Assembly (NCBI GenBank): GCA_033816765.1
Contig: CM066297.1
Span: 1 to 64,000, forward strand
Reading direction: 5' to 3'
DNA from: Nothopassalora personata
Lineage: Eukaryota; Ascomycota; Dothideomycetes; Mycosphaerellales; Mycosphaerellaceae
DNA: 64,000 nucleotides
Every line of letters begins with the position of its first letter. Within the stretch, counting starts at the first letter, position 1. Below are positions 9,944 to 20,525 of this stretch, one piece after another. The translations under genes and the position numbers were made by a program. Below the pieces are notes generated by a model, which was not told the origin of the DNA, did no database searches, and saw nothing but the letters and a program-made list of their open reading frames with translations.

Positions 9944-12900
9944 ATGGATACGACTACGGCACGACGTAGCTATAGGAAGGCACGACGCATCTATAGGAAC
10001 CCGGCAAGGCTCTAACGCCTAGCAACTATTCAGCTCACTTATTAGGATTGCTTAGAAGTGCTAGAACAAAGGAACGAGTTATAGAAATTGGAACAGGCGC
10101 GTTTAAGGGAGATTCTATTACTAACGTTTATTTAGTTTAAGGAGATTAGCCCTCGGAGATCCTAAGGCAATCTACATTAAATGCTTAGGTACGGAAGCAG
10201 TAAGTAGGCTAATATATAGCTAACATTAGGATGCCGCAGGTCTTCACGATGTACAAGCGTAAGGCGGACAAGAAGAAGCTAGTAGACGCGAGCGTTTACG
10301 AACGCCTAGAATTACGAGTTAAGGGAGATATAGAATGGAAGCGTAGGGCACTGTACCTAGAATCTAAGATGCCTAGAGGACAAGGACCGTTCGATAGAAA
10401 GTACTTAACTAAGAAATTCTCAAGTATTGAGCAAGGTAGCCGGATCACGCTAGAACGACTTACCTTAATTAAGGTTAGCATTAAGCTATTGCTAATAGAA
10501 AGGGCCTTATTCGATAAGATGCTCTACAACCGGGAGGCAGTCCTTACTTAGGATTTTAGTTACATAAGGCAAATCAGGTACGACGTTATGCCACCTTAGA
10601 AGATTAACACGGTCCCTTATAGGCTATGGCAGGCACGCCCTATCCGGCTACACCCAAGTCTTAGGTCAATTATTAAGCGCATAATTAGAGCCCGGATTAA
10701 GAATAACATCCTAGAATACTTATAAGGGGCATATTCTAATAGCTAGTTCCTAGTCGTAAAGAAGGTTAATGCCTCTAGAAGCGATGTGCCATATCGGTTA
10801 ATTAACTTGGCTATGCTCCTAAATAAGGTTACTATACGCGATACTAACATTCTACCGGACACGGATAGCTTCTTAGAGGATTTTACCGGGTGCCGAGTCG
10901 CTTTACTTATAGAACTATTTTTAGGTTATGATTAGATCACTTTAGATAAGTTCTACCGGGACTTAATAGCCTTTATGACCCCTCTTAGCCTAGTACGTAA
11001 CACGACTCTACCTTAAGGAGCTACTAATTCAGTTGCTCAGTTCGTGCGTGCGGTAACAAAGATTCTACTTAATTATATCTCGCATCGAGCGAAGCCGTTT
11101 CTCGATAACATTGGTATTAAGGGACTAACCGAGGACTATAGGAATGCCGAAGTAGAGCCTAGGTTAAGGAAATAGGTCGTTAAGCACATCGTTTCCCTAG
11201 ATCTAGTTCTTACTAACCTAGAGAGAGCTAGTGCGGTGGTTGCTAGAGGCAAATCATAATGGTTATACGAAAAGCTTAAGATTGTTAGGTACGTTACTAG
11301 CCCGGATGGTCGCTATCCTAACCTAAAGGTTATAACCAAGATCCTAGATTAGCCTACGCCTACCTGTATTAAGGAGGTCCGCACCTATGTAGGGCTATGT
11401 ATGTACTTCCGGATATAGATCCCCTAGTTCGTCATCGTCGCTCGACTAATGTATAAGCTGCTAAAGAAGGACGCCGAGTTCACCTAGACAGAAAATAAGC
11501 AGTTCTCGAAAGAAGAGGTTACTAGATATCTTATATAGGCTCTAGCCTTAGTTACCCTCTACTACTCACCTAGTGCTAGGTCCATCTTTATCTTAGTTGA
11601 TGCTAGCGGTACTAGATAGGGATATATCGTTTCTTAAGAATTAATGGACAGCACTCGACGGCGTCACCCGGTGCGGTATAAGAGTAGAATCTAGAACGCG
11701 TTAGAATCTAGATATAATACTAGTAAGCGAGAATGCCTTAGGGTCCTTAAGGGGCTTAAGAAGATCTAGAGATATGTTACTAGCGTTGATTTTATCCTTA
11801 AGGTTGATGCTAAGACACTTGTATAGCAACTTAACCGGCCGGCTTCGGACCTGCCTAACTCGGCAATGGCCCGGTAGGTCGTATAGATTAGGCTGTTCAC
11901 GTTCGAGGTAAAGCACGTTACGGGGACTAGGCACACTAGCCTAGATGCCCTATCTCGTAGGCCCTCTACACCTTAGGAACCTAGGGAAACTAACGAAGAC
12001 GATGTCGACCGGATAATTAATAATAAGCTGTTTGGGTATCCGGAGCCGGTCGACACCTATCTAGTTAAAATCTAGAAAACACGACATCTCGGGGACTAAT
12101 ATTCTAAAAGCTCTTAGCAACTTACTTAGGTTATAGAAACTAGGACCCGGCCCGATAGTGTTACTCGTGCTAAGTACCGGCAACTAGTAAAGAAGAGCGT
12201 CAATTTCTTTATCCGGGACTAATTGCTGTTCTTCTAGAAGCGCCGAGGAGTACCGTTATAACTTATAATTAACGATAATAAGGCTTAGAAGGAGATCGTT
12301 ATAGAATGCTATAAAAGACACGGTTATCGCAGCGCTAAGGCCGTATATAACCTTATTTCCGATCGGTACTACTAGGACAGGTACTTCGCCGATGTCTCTA
12401 CGTAGGTTCAAAGTTATGCTCCTTATAGGTTTCGCGAAGGCAACTAGCGCGCTAGTAAGCTTTACTTATTAACCCCTTAGGTTATTAGTAAGAAGTAGTA
12501 CTCGGACCCCGTCTAGGTATATAAAAATAGATACCTCCTAGTTACGCGCGAAGCACTTAGTAACTAGATCGAGGCTAGAGTAACGAGGGTACCTCCTAGC
12601 TCTAAGACGGTTGCTAAGTTTCTATATAAAGATGTCTTCTATAGGCACGGCTACTGTACTAAAATTGTGCTCGATAACGCTACGGTTCATGCAGCTAAGG
12701 TTAAGCGGTTACTCGTGGGACTTAGTGTTCGAAGGATTCGAATATTACCGTACTATCCGCAATCTAATGCTCCGGTCGAGGTTAGACACCGTCCGATTCT
12801 TACAGCGTTAGTAAAGCTTATAAGGAATACATACCGCGGATGGGAATAATAGGTACCCGCTATGTTATAGGCTAATAGGACCACGACCTGTCGTACTACT

Positions 12901-13101
12901 AGAATAACGCTAGCTTAGGTCCTATATAGCTATCGCACGATTCTACCAATTGAGGTTAAGTACCCGACGTAGGCGAATTACTAATGGGGATCGGTAAGAA
13001 CGACTAAGGACCTACTTACTATACGTGCGCGTTAACTCTAGGCTCGAGACCTTAGTTTAGAAGAGCTACATGCTCAAAGGAAGCGACTAAGAGAACTTAG
13101 T
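9944..13101 (+). pseudogene. pol: Gypsy ORF2 (pol): RT, RNase H, integrase, RIP-broken
   Basis: One plus-strand frame is legible with TAG/TAA replacing Gln/Trp codons. The only longer open piece is at 10,231-10,551. Order: reverse transcriptase (about 10,590-11,400) with YRLIN, a finger-palm segment, LPQGATNS-like motif and FLDNIGIKG at about 11,100 (YxDD box with D to N); RNase H with LVDASGT (about 11,600); chromatin-free integrase with a degraded HHCC module (CYKRHGYRSAKAVYNLI, about 12,307) and the DDE core around IVLDNATVH (about 12,662) and PYYPQSNAPVE. The order RT-RNase H-IN is diagnostic of Ty3/gypsy. The frame continues after the retroposon at 13,114-13,886 and its target duplication. 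Confidence 0.9.
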
Positions 13102-13899
13102 AAGGACTACTTTGATTGATTGATTATTGATTGATTATTCCATTAACGTGCTATTTGAGTCAAAGACTATGCAACACGGGTCTCGAGAACGAGACCAAAA
13201 TTTGAGAGAAGGAGAAAAGCCCCGTCGTACCCCGGACGTAAAAACTCCTTAAAAGATGCGAGCAACGCTCGCTATTCGAACCGTAAATCGAATATATTGC
13301 GGCGTAGTACGCGCGTACCCGGTAGTCGTGTCTTGTCGAGAATTGCGGTTTGTCGCCTTGCCCCGGGCGAGACAAGTTTTGCGCCCGTGTCTCGTTCTTG
13401 TTTTAAAAAGCCAAGCCGGCCGTACCCGTACGCACCGAGCAAAATCCCAAGAAACACCCGTTGCCTCTGTTTCAATCCAGTCGCGTTCTCCGGTCTCGAG
13501 TGTAGCTCCTCGGTCGCAGTGGCCTCGCTGTCGTCCCCCCTCGGCCTCTCTTGGTTCCAGCCGTGCAGTATACGTGGTTTGCGCCCCTAAACGCCTCTCT
13601 TGGTTCCAGCCGGCAGTTTACGTGGTTTGCCGGGACGACAGGTAGACAGCGCCTTCGTTGTTCGAGCGACGTGTGCGCTATGTACGTCGCTTTCCCTTCT
13701 CGCAGTTCCGGAGTTCTTGTTTGTAGATTTTGAGCGTATCTCGTTCGTTCGGTTCGTCCGACCTGTCTTTTCTTGTTTCGAGTCGAGTAGGCTTGTATTT
13801 TTCGAGAGAGAGAGTCTTAGTTTCTCTTCGTCGTAACGAAGATACTTACGTCGTCCGCCGCGTGAAGGCGCTCTCTATAGGACGACTAAGGACTACTTT
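13101..13899 (-). mobile_element. Retroposon insertion (SINE or truncated LINE) with 13-bp TSD
   Basis: TAAGGACTACTTT flanks the insert at 13,101-13,113 and 13,887-13,899, splitting the integrase frame. The 773-bp insert (13,114-13,886) is much richer in GC, CA and TG than its host. Its left end is a run of GATT/ATT units; on the minus strand this is an (AATC)n 3' tail, so the element probably reads on the minus strand. The long variable-type TSD plus simple-repeat tail indicates target-primed reverse transcription. A near-duplicate segment with CTCTCTTGGTTCCAGCC occurs at about 13,546 and 13,595. No convincing coding region or complete pol III promoter was found. A module at 13,790-13,846 recurs at 19,862. 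Confidence 0.75.
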
Positions 13900-14400
13900 A
13901 ATTCTTACCGGAATGTTAACTCTATTAGTTTCTAGAAGGGCGACCTTATTATAAGATTCGATAAGCCATATAAGGATGACTTCTTACGTAAGATCGGTTA
14001 CCGATAGTAAGGTCTATATCGGGTGTCTAGTGTCTCTAGGGAGTTTAGTACCTATATTCTTAAGGAACTTAATAGCATGCTAATAAAGGGTGTTTAGGCA
14101 CGAGAAAACCTTAAGCTAGTTCTAGAGCTTCGCCCGGATGACATAGGAGTACTAAACTTAGATAATGGGACCGATCTTGTAATAGGGGAGGGAGAAGTCG
14201 CTAATAGCGTCGCTAATAGCGAAGATAGTAGTAATTTAAACGAGATCGAGCCCATCGCTGACGAAGAGGTGCTACCTATAGGAGTTAACGAAAGGAGATC
14301 GGATCCTAAACCGGAATCTAAGAAGCTATAGGTTAGGCCTTATAACCTTTCTATAGCCGAAATTTTACAGTTTAGTAGGATCGAGGCTAAGAACTAATTA
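13900..14400 (+). pseudogene. pol: Gypsy ORF2 C-terminus (integrase tail)
   Basis: Continuation of the integrase after the retroposon. It reads KGDLIIRFDKPYKDDF, an R-rich stretch, then YRVSSVSREFSTYILKEL and KLKLVLELRPDD, which resembles the GPY/F-type C-terminal subdomain of gypsy integrases that follows the DDE core. A hydrophilic acidic tail leads to about 14,400. Interrupted only at Gln/Trp-type codons. Confidence 0.75.
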
Positions 14401-14538
14401 GTTAGTAATAGCGTACGGAGTTCACTTCGCTTAGGCATGTGTTACGCATACTCTTTAGTTTATTAAGACAATTCGGTTATCTAGACTTTACTTCATAGGA
14501 TGTTCTTACCTTAGTTAGACCTTAGTTAGTAGAGTTAC

Positions 14539-14564
14539 ATTTACCGGTCCCGGGACCGGTAAAT
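14539..14564. promoter_or_regulatory. Perfect 26-bp palindrome at the ORF2/ORF3 boundary
   Basis: The left half ATTTACCGGTCCC is exactly complementary to the right half GGGACCGGTAAAT. It lies in the untranslated gap between pol and ORF3. The same core occurs at 6,538, 9,907 and 19,143. Confidence 0.7.
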
Positions 14565-14799
14565 CGGATTACGTGATAGCGTAGTATGCCCCTACCGAAT
14601 GCTTACCTAGGTGGTTACTAGTACTGGTTTTCGGTCACATGTAGGGTTATCGGACCTTTAGTGTGACCTTAATAGCACTGCTCTTACCACTTATGAGACC
14701 GGTCTCGGCGCTACTACCTTATAACGGTTATAGGGACATACGCTAAGAGGCATACTTAAGCGTAGCTCTCTACCTACTACTTCCTCTCTTTTTCTTTAA

Positions 14800-17700
14800 A
14801 CACTAACACCATTACTAGAGCTACTAACACATCTATCTACTACTACACACATTAGACGGTTCTTTAGCCTCTCTCTCTCTTTACGACCTTAACCTTCTTT
14901 AAAGCCCCCACCCTAACACTAAGCTTTTAAAGCTTACTATTACTCTAGAGTAGCACTACGAGATAGCTAGCTCTTACGATCTTACTAACAGCGAATCCTA
15001 GTTATTATAGCTTTAGCTAGTCTATCGTTACGCCCGGCTAGCTCGAGCATAGCGCTTACTAGTACTGTTACTAGGCTTACCCGCCTACCTTAGACTTTAT
15101 TCGAGTCTCTTCGCCTGCCGGATAACGTTAAACATGTCCTTACTAATACGAATACGCCGAAGTCCGCCGCTAATGTTATGTTCCGAGAGCTTAGTCCTTA
15201 GAAGCGGGTCGAGGTGTTAAAGGACTTCTATAAGGGCTTCGAGAAGGTGTTCGAAGACTACTCCGTCTAGGTTAACCTGTTTTTCGAGGAAGTTGAGAGC
15301 GGCATAGGTAAGAGCTACTAGGATGAATTCCTTAGTAATAAGAAGCTCGATGTCTTATTTCCTATCGTCGGTAAGATTCGCAAGACCGGTTTAGAGATTC
15401 GTAACCGAGAGAAGACTCTTCGAGCTACGCTTACCCGCTACTAGCTATAGTAGATAGATAACAAGATTCTTAATCGACGCGTTATCTCTAAGCTTTGTAG
15501 TACTAATAGCGGGCGCCGCTAGTTCACGGCCTTCATTAACAAGTACCTAGACTATAGTAGGGCTATTAGTAGAATCTAGAGGGTATTAATCTAGCGTATA
15601 AGGATCGGCCGTAAGGGCATAGATCGTAAGCAAATTTTGGAGCCTAGTTGTTAGGAACCGCTGTACGTTATCACAACTCGGGCTTGGATCTTTGCAGGGA
15701 TGTCTCAATCAGTTATGAAGGTAGTGGTTCCAAACAGTATATGGTGTATACCTAAAATGAGTTGAGCACGAGGCTCCTATCTACTCGTAAAGAAGCGTCG
15801 TCTATATAGTGCCATGCCTTGGCGTGCTGCTCGTCTGCTCGTCTGCTCGTCTGCTCGTCTGCTCGTCTGCTCGACTGCTCGTCTGCTCGTCTGCTCGTCT
15901 GCTCGACTGCTCGTCTGCTCGTCTGCTCGTCTGCTCGTCCAATGAAGTCTTCTTATGCTGTTTCCGTTCCGAACCGTAACACTAGTGATCTTACCCGGTG
16001 CGATAGGGAGGCTAAAGCACGTAGTATTAATCCGCAATCGGCTAAGAGTAGGGAGATCATTAGAAGACACCGCCTAGCCGTCTATAAGGATGGCCTTCTA
16101 TACTTTATAGAGGGTACTATTACTAAGAAGTCCGCGTCCCTAGAGGACAGCATAGATTAACCTAGACCATCTAGCTAGTAATAGCTACGTTAGCCACTAC
16201 CGGGTAGTAAAGGTAAAGGACGTGTAAAGAGTACTACGCTAACTCCACTAGCCTCTACCTAGCCTACAGTCCTATCGAGAGGCGGTCGTAAGTCGAGTCG
16301 ACTTAAGCAGCTCCGTATAGGCGAGAGCATAGGTAAGGGCATAACTACGCCTACTCGATCCTCGCCTAACCGAACGCTAGATAGCGCACCTATACGCGAG
16401 GGCAGTCCGCTAGGTACACCGGTTAGCACCCTACGATCTACTCCGGCCCTAACTAAGAATAGCAATCCGATACTTACTATGTTACCTTCGGCTATGATTA
16501 GGGATGTATTAGTCTTTAAGGATTAGATCCTGTAAGAAGACGAGGCCCTCCGGATTAAGCGCGCTAACTGTACCTACAATAAGCGGTACTGTAGCATTAA
16601 GTTTAGAAACTCGATTAATGTAGATAGCATTAACTAGCTACCTAAGCACCGGATAGCGGGCCTTAAGATGCTCGAATATGCTGTCTCGGACGTTCTTAAG
16701 AGGGATAGTAAGGTTAGCGCTGTAATGTGCGATTAGCATGTTCGAGATTTCTACTATAAGGCCCTCTACTTCGTTACGAATCCCGGTATTACCGCTAATA
16801 CCCTATGTAAGCGCGCGCTTAAGGTCTAAGACTAGCTCTTTAAAGGTAAGAGTTTTTTAGCTATTAAGGTGAAGAATGGGTCGTAGTTTCGCCCTAATAA
16901 GCGTGGTTAGAAGACTGTTAACCCGCTTAGCTACCTCCGTGTTCGAGGCAAAGTCGGTACTACGAGTAGCATCGTTACGTATACTAACTATAACTAGATC
17001 CTCGACAAATTCGGCATTAATAAAGCTAACTAAGCCGATCTTAATAGTACCGGTACCTACATTAATAGCAATATGCTGTACTAGTACAATAACGCTAAAC
17101 TAGCACCGCGGGTTAAATCAGTTAGAGAAATGATAAGTCGAGAATTCGACGTGTACCGATAGCACCTGCGAGAATTGAATAAGGTTAGTAACGGCGGCGT
17201 CTACTAGAACATGTAGTATTCTCTAAGCTAACAGATTATGCGACAAGACCCCGGGCTATAGCTCTTGTAAGTGGCGCTACACCCTTAGTACTGTACTCGG
17301 TTTATCTCCTTCCCTAGGCCTACGATTTTTAGCTTTAATAGGGCTTATTAGGGGGGTGACGCGAACACTATAGTGCAGTATGCTAGGGTCGACTTAAACC
17401 TCGAAATTGAAAACTACTAGACTAGTAACCGGCTTAACATGCTATACTCTCTTAACTTAGAGGGCACTAGTAGGCCGGAGTTTTTACACGGTTTTTATAA
17501 GAAAGGGAATGCTAGAGAGTTTATCTAGTAGTGCTAGATTAACGACTACATAGAAGACGGCCGATTTAAGCGTTTCTTCTCGGTTAGGGTCTAGAATTAC
17601 CTAAGTAAGAACAGCATTAGCTAGTTTAGAGAGGACCTGAGCGCTAGGTAAATGCGGGTAACTACTATAGGCGTCCTAATGAGGTAGGCCGCATATAAGA

Positions 17701-18500
17701 AGACGCTACGTTAGATTAACTCTTACTTTATCGAGATCCGCGATAATAACTATCTTAAACTCTAGAGAAGCTAGAGCATGCACTAGGTGATGGACCTCTA
17801 TCGTAACTTTAAGACGTTAAGTAAGAGCGCTATAGGGTTTAAGTATCGACGCCTAGTACCCGGCTATCCTTTTCCTACGGCCGTACACCTTAGTAGCATC
17901 AGCCCTCTATCCGATGCCCTAGCGGGTTTAAAGTCTTAGAACGACAACGAAGTCATCCTTAATGCTAGAAGGTGGCTTAATGCTGCGGTCCGCCTAGACT
18001 CGGAGCTCTTCCGTAAGAAGATGCATAATTGGCGCGTCCGAGCTGTGAAATTGATAGACAAGCAGCTTAGCTTAGTTACTACTCTCGAGCAGATATGCTT
18101 TATAAGCGAAGGGCGTAATGAGAGCTTCTTCCGCAACTACTATAGGAACTTCACTAGCTAGCCACTTAGGGACGCGTCTAGTGAGACTAGTGTTAGCTAC
18201 GACAACGAGTAGGTCTAGACAAAGGAGTTGTGTAAGAATGAGTGGAACTAAGTAGTTAGTGCGGGTTTATAGGCTCCTAGTTTCTAGTTAATTTCCGGCT
18301 ATAGCTGTAGCCTATGGGATTCTGGTTCTAATTCTAGTTCTAATTCTAGTTCTAATGCTTCGGGTACAGGTGCTTCTAGTCCTTAGATCTTACTTGTTTC
18401 TTATAGTTACTTATCTTCCCTTAACTCACTTTCTAGCTACGCGATGGACTCGTCTTTAGATCTATTAGGTTACTAGTACTAACACTTACTTGTCTTATGA
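14800..18500 (+). pseudogene. Gypsy ORF3: large unknown protein downstream of pol
   Basis: A third frame, separate from pol, is legible from about 14,800 to a TGA at 18,498-18,500 (a stop that CpA mutation cannot create), interrupted by the LTR at 15,649-15,941 and by TAG/TAA at Gln/Trp positions. Its length would be about 1,100 residues. Visible segments: a charged helical N-terminal part (about 15,080-15,640), a Ser/Thr/Arg-rich linker (about 16,190-16,470), a long mixed globular part, and a Ser/Asn/Gly-rich end at about 18,300-18,380. No hydrophobic membrane segment, zinc knuckle or RT/IN motif is evident, so an envelope role is not supported. I do not recognise the family. Its place inside the LTRs and RIP state shared with pol indicate it belongs to the element. 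Confidence 0.65.
15649..15941 (-). mobile_element. Variant solo LTR (family of the 2.4-kb element), reverse orientation
   Basis: Starts TGTTAGGAACCGCTGTACG and matches the reverse complement of the 319-bp LTR family as far as about 15,830, including the TATA-like CTATATAG. The 5' half of the LTR is replaced by an octamer array of CTGCTCGT/CTGCTCGA units (about 15,832-15,940) ending in CCA. Its 3' end matches the variant at 48,374, not the LTRs at 23,015/25,097. It splits ORF3; no clear 5-bp duplication is seen. Confidence 0.75.
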
Positions 18501-18844
18501 ATGGCGTTTACATTATTCGACTATCTAGCCCGCTCGATTAATGCTAACATAGCTGTCCATTCCCTCGCTAGTTTCGTAGCATGCGTTACTACAGTACGAC
18601 GGATGCGAGTCGCGGTTATTAACGTTATTATCACGGTCTCTATTAGAAGGATCCTTTCGATCTTCACAAACTGTCGCTAGCAGGCCCTAGGATTACCTAA
18701 CATCTTGTATATTAAGCTAAATAGTAGGGTGAGCTGTTGTGCTACTATAAGACCACCTTAGCTTACAGCGACTAACTAAGCTACCTATAATGCCCGGGCT
18801 TACTGCTTTAGAACCTAAGGACAGGTTCGTAATAGGGGAGGATA
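18500..18844 (+). other. Gypsy 3' untranslated region and polypurine tract
   Basis: No reading frame is evident after the TGA at 18,498. Just before the 3' LTR lies AATAGGGGAGGATA, a plausible polypurine tract for plus-strand DNA priming. Confidence 0.55.
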
Positions 18845-19237
18845 TATTGACGACTGATTAGTTGTGTTAACCTTCGGTTTAGTTGTGTCAACCTTGGGTT
18901 TAGAGGGAGGGTTCCTTGGGTCCAACTTGCCCCTATTTCATTTAGGTTTAATTGGACATTTAGGTGAGCTAGCGGGACTAGTATAGCTATTGAGATATAT
19001 ACTGCGCAGTTAAGCATTGTAAGCGTAGCATTAAGGCAACAATTCAATTCATACCTCTCGAGTAGAGGGCATAGGGGTTTAGGTCCGCCAATCCTCCTGT
19101 TTTATCTGGCTACTGCGCTGCTTGTCACGTGACCTGATTTCACGGTCCCGGGACCGGCAAATACCTCTGCTTACATAAGCGCCGCTCCACACCACCACAA
19201 CTCGGACAGGCCTACATAGGGTGGTTAGTAGACATTA
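18845..19237 (+). repeat. 3' LTR of the three-ORF gypsy element
   Basis: 393 bp, same ends as 6,240-6,632. Contains an unmutated E-box palindrome GTCACGTGAC (19,124-19,133) and CGGTCCCGGGACCG (19,143-19,156). It keeps more CA/TG than the 5' LTR, so the two LTRs suffered RIP unequally. Confidence 0.85.
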
Positions 19238-19492
19238 ATAGGTCGTTACTGTCACGGTTTACCTTTGCACAGACGCACTTCGGTGTCACGTGACCTCGGG
19301 CCCGATCTTATCACGCGCTTCTCGCGACTTCTTACTTCTCTTCTTCGTAGAACTTACTCGATACTAAGGCTAATACACGTTTGCGCCCTGTTGCTGTCTT
19401 GTCCGTGTCATTAAGTTCTACCGCGCTCGATCGCCGCAAGCGATCACCCCGACCACGTGTGCACAGAAACGCGCGTGCGACACCGAGTCCGA

Positions 19493-19792
19493 ATGGCCGC
19501 AAACCAGACGACACTCGGAGCAGACGAATCCTAATTCATTCCCAACCTGAACCTTAACCTACTCACGAAGAAGTTCCTCCGCGACGCGCGCCAACGACAG
19601 AACGGCACACTAACCGAAGGACAACGTGAGGTGGAAGACGAGTCAGAGTGGAATCCGGATTTCGACGACACCCAGGGTGTAGAACGACTGCGCAAGATGG
19701 CGCAAGAGACACAAGACGAGACTCAGGGCCGAGATGGTGCTGAGCAGGCTCGTCAGCAAGAGGAGCACCGGCGGAGCGCAGATACAACTTGA
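19493..19792 (+). pseudogene. Short gag-like N-terminal relic in the compact LTR element
   Basis: From the ATG at 19,493 a frame of 99 codons runs to TGA at 19,790, with one TAA at codon 14 that a CAA-to-TAA change would explain. The product would be hydrophilic and Gln/Glu/Arg-rich, with WNPDFDD and a long Gln-rich charged helix. It ends where the 79-bp array begins. A truncated gag is plausible from its place after the 5' LTR; no zinc knuckle is present. Confidence 0.4.
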
Positions 19793-20241
19793 GGCAAGCT
19801 GAGGCTTGATATACAGTTGGTGGACACAAGGCACACTGCGGTGTGATACTGTCTTCGCTTGAGGCTTGTATTTTTCGAGAGAGAGAGTCTTAGTTTCTCT
19901 TCGTCGTAACGAAGATACTGTCTTCGCAGATACAACTTGAGGCAAGCTGAGGCTTGATATACAGTTGGTGGACACAAGGCACACTGCGGTGTGATACTGT
20001 CTTCGCAGATACAACTTGAGGCAAGCTGAGGCTTGATATACAGTTGGTGGACACAAGGCACACTGCGGTGTGATACTGTCTTCGCAGATACAACTTGAGG
20101 CAAGCTGAGGCTTGATATACAGTTGGTGGACACAAGGCACACTGCGGTGTGATACTGTCTTCGCAGATACAACTTGAGGCAAGCTGAGGCTTGATATACA
20201 GTTGGTGGACACAAGGCACACTGCGGTGTGATACTGTCTTC
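19778..20241. repeat. 79-bp tandem array with one divergent 69-bp unit
   Basis: Identical-looking 79-bp units begin GCAGATACAACTTGAGGCAA at 19,778, 19,926, 20,005, 20,084 and 20,163. Between the first and second lies a 69-bp unit (19,857-19,925) with a hairpin-rich module (TCTTCGT/ACGAAGA stem) shared with the retroposon at 13,790-13,846. Lack of differences between units suggests recent expansion. Confidence 0.9.
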
Positions 20242-20525
20242 GCTTAAGGCTTGCTGCGGCAAGATATACATTGGATTGGATTGAATTGGGTAATGGCGAT
20301 GGATATACCCCATTGCGATTGTTCACGCGTACGAGGGCGTACGGCGGTTTGAGAGGGGGGGTGGTGTCACGGTTTACCTTTGCACAGACGCACTTCGGTG
20401 TCACGTGACCTCGGGCCCGATCTTATCACGCGCTTCTCGCGACTTCTTACTTCTCTTCTTCGTAGAACTTACTCGATACTAAGGCTAATACACGTTTGCG
20501 CCCTGTTGCTGTCTTGTCCGTGTCA

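Larger units (their letters stand above)
19250..20525 (+). mobile_element. Compact non-autonomous LTR element (TRIM-like) with 79-bp array
   Basis: Two 161-bp LTRs (19,250-19,410 and 20,365-20,525) look identical by eye; they start TGTCACGG and end CCGTGTCA. GTTAC is duplicated at 19,245-19,249 and 20,526-20,530. A polypurine tract GAGAGGGGGGGTGG precedes the 3' LTR. No pol domain is present. Only 12 bp separate it from the gypsy 3' LTR. It is nearly free of RIP, so it is young. Each LTR has GTCACGTGAC (19,285; 20,400). Confidence 0.9.

Noticed and set aside
13256..13954. Overlapping plus-strand open frames in the 773-bp retroposon.
   Set aside because: GC-rich sequence with few stops in several frames at once, low-complexity Arg/Ser/Val content, and no domain; the element is better read as non-coding.
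15832..15941. CRISPR-like array.
   Set aside because: Eight-base units without spacers in a eukaryotic LTR.
15777..16070. Frames encoding repeated SARLLVC or EQTSRRAD peptides.
   Set aside because: Translations of the octamer array in the variant LTR; both strands are open because the repeat lacks stops.
14800..18500. ORF3 as a retroviral-type envelope gene.
   Set aside because: Position fits, but no signal peptide, fusion-peptide-like or transmembrane stretch is visible.
19643..20404. Minus-strand open frames of 253, 186 and 109 codons across the 79-bp array.
   Set aside because: 79 is not a multiple of three, so the same unit is read in rotating frames; all three frames lack stops by chance of the unit. 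No conserved protein results.
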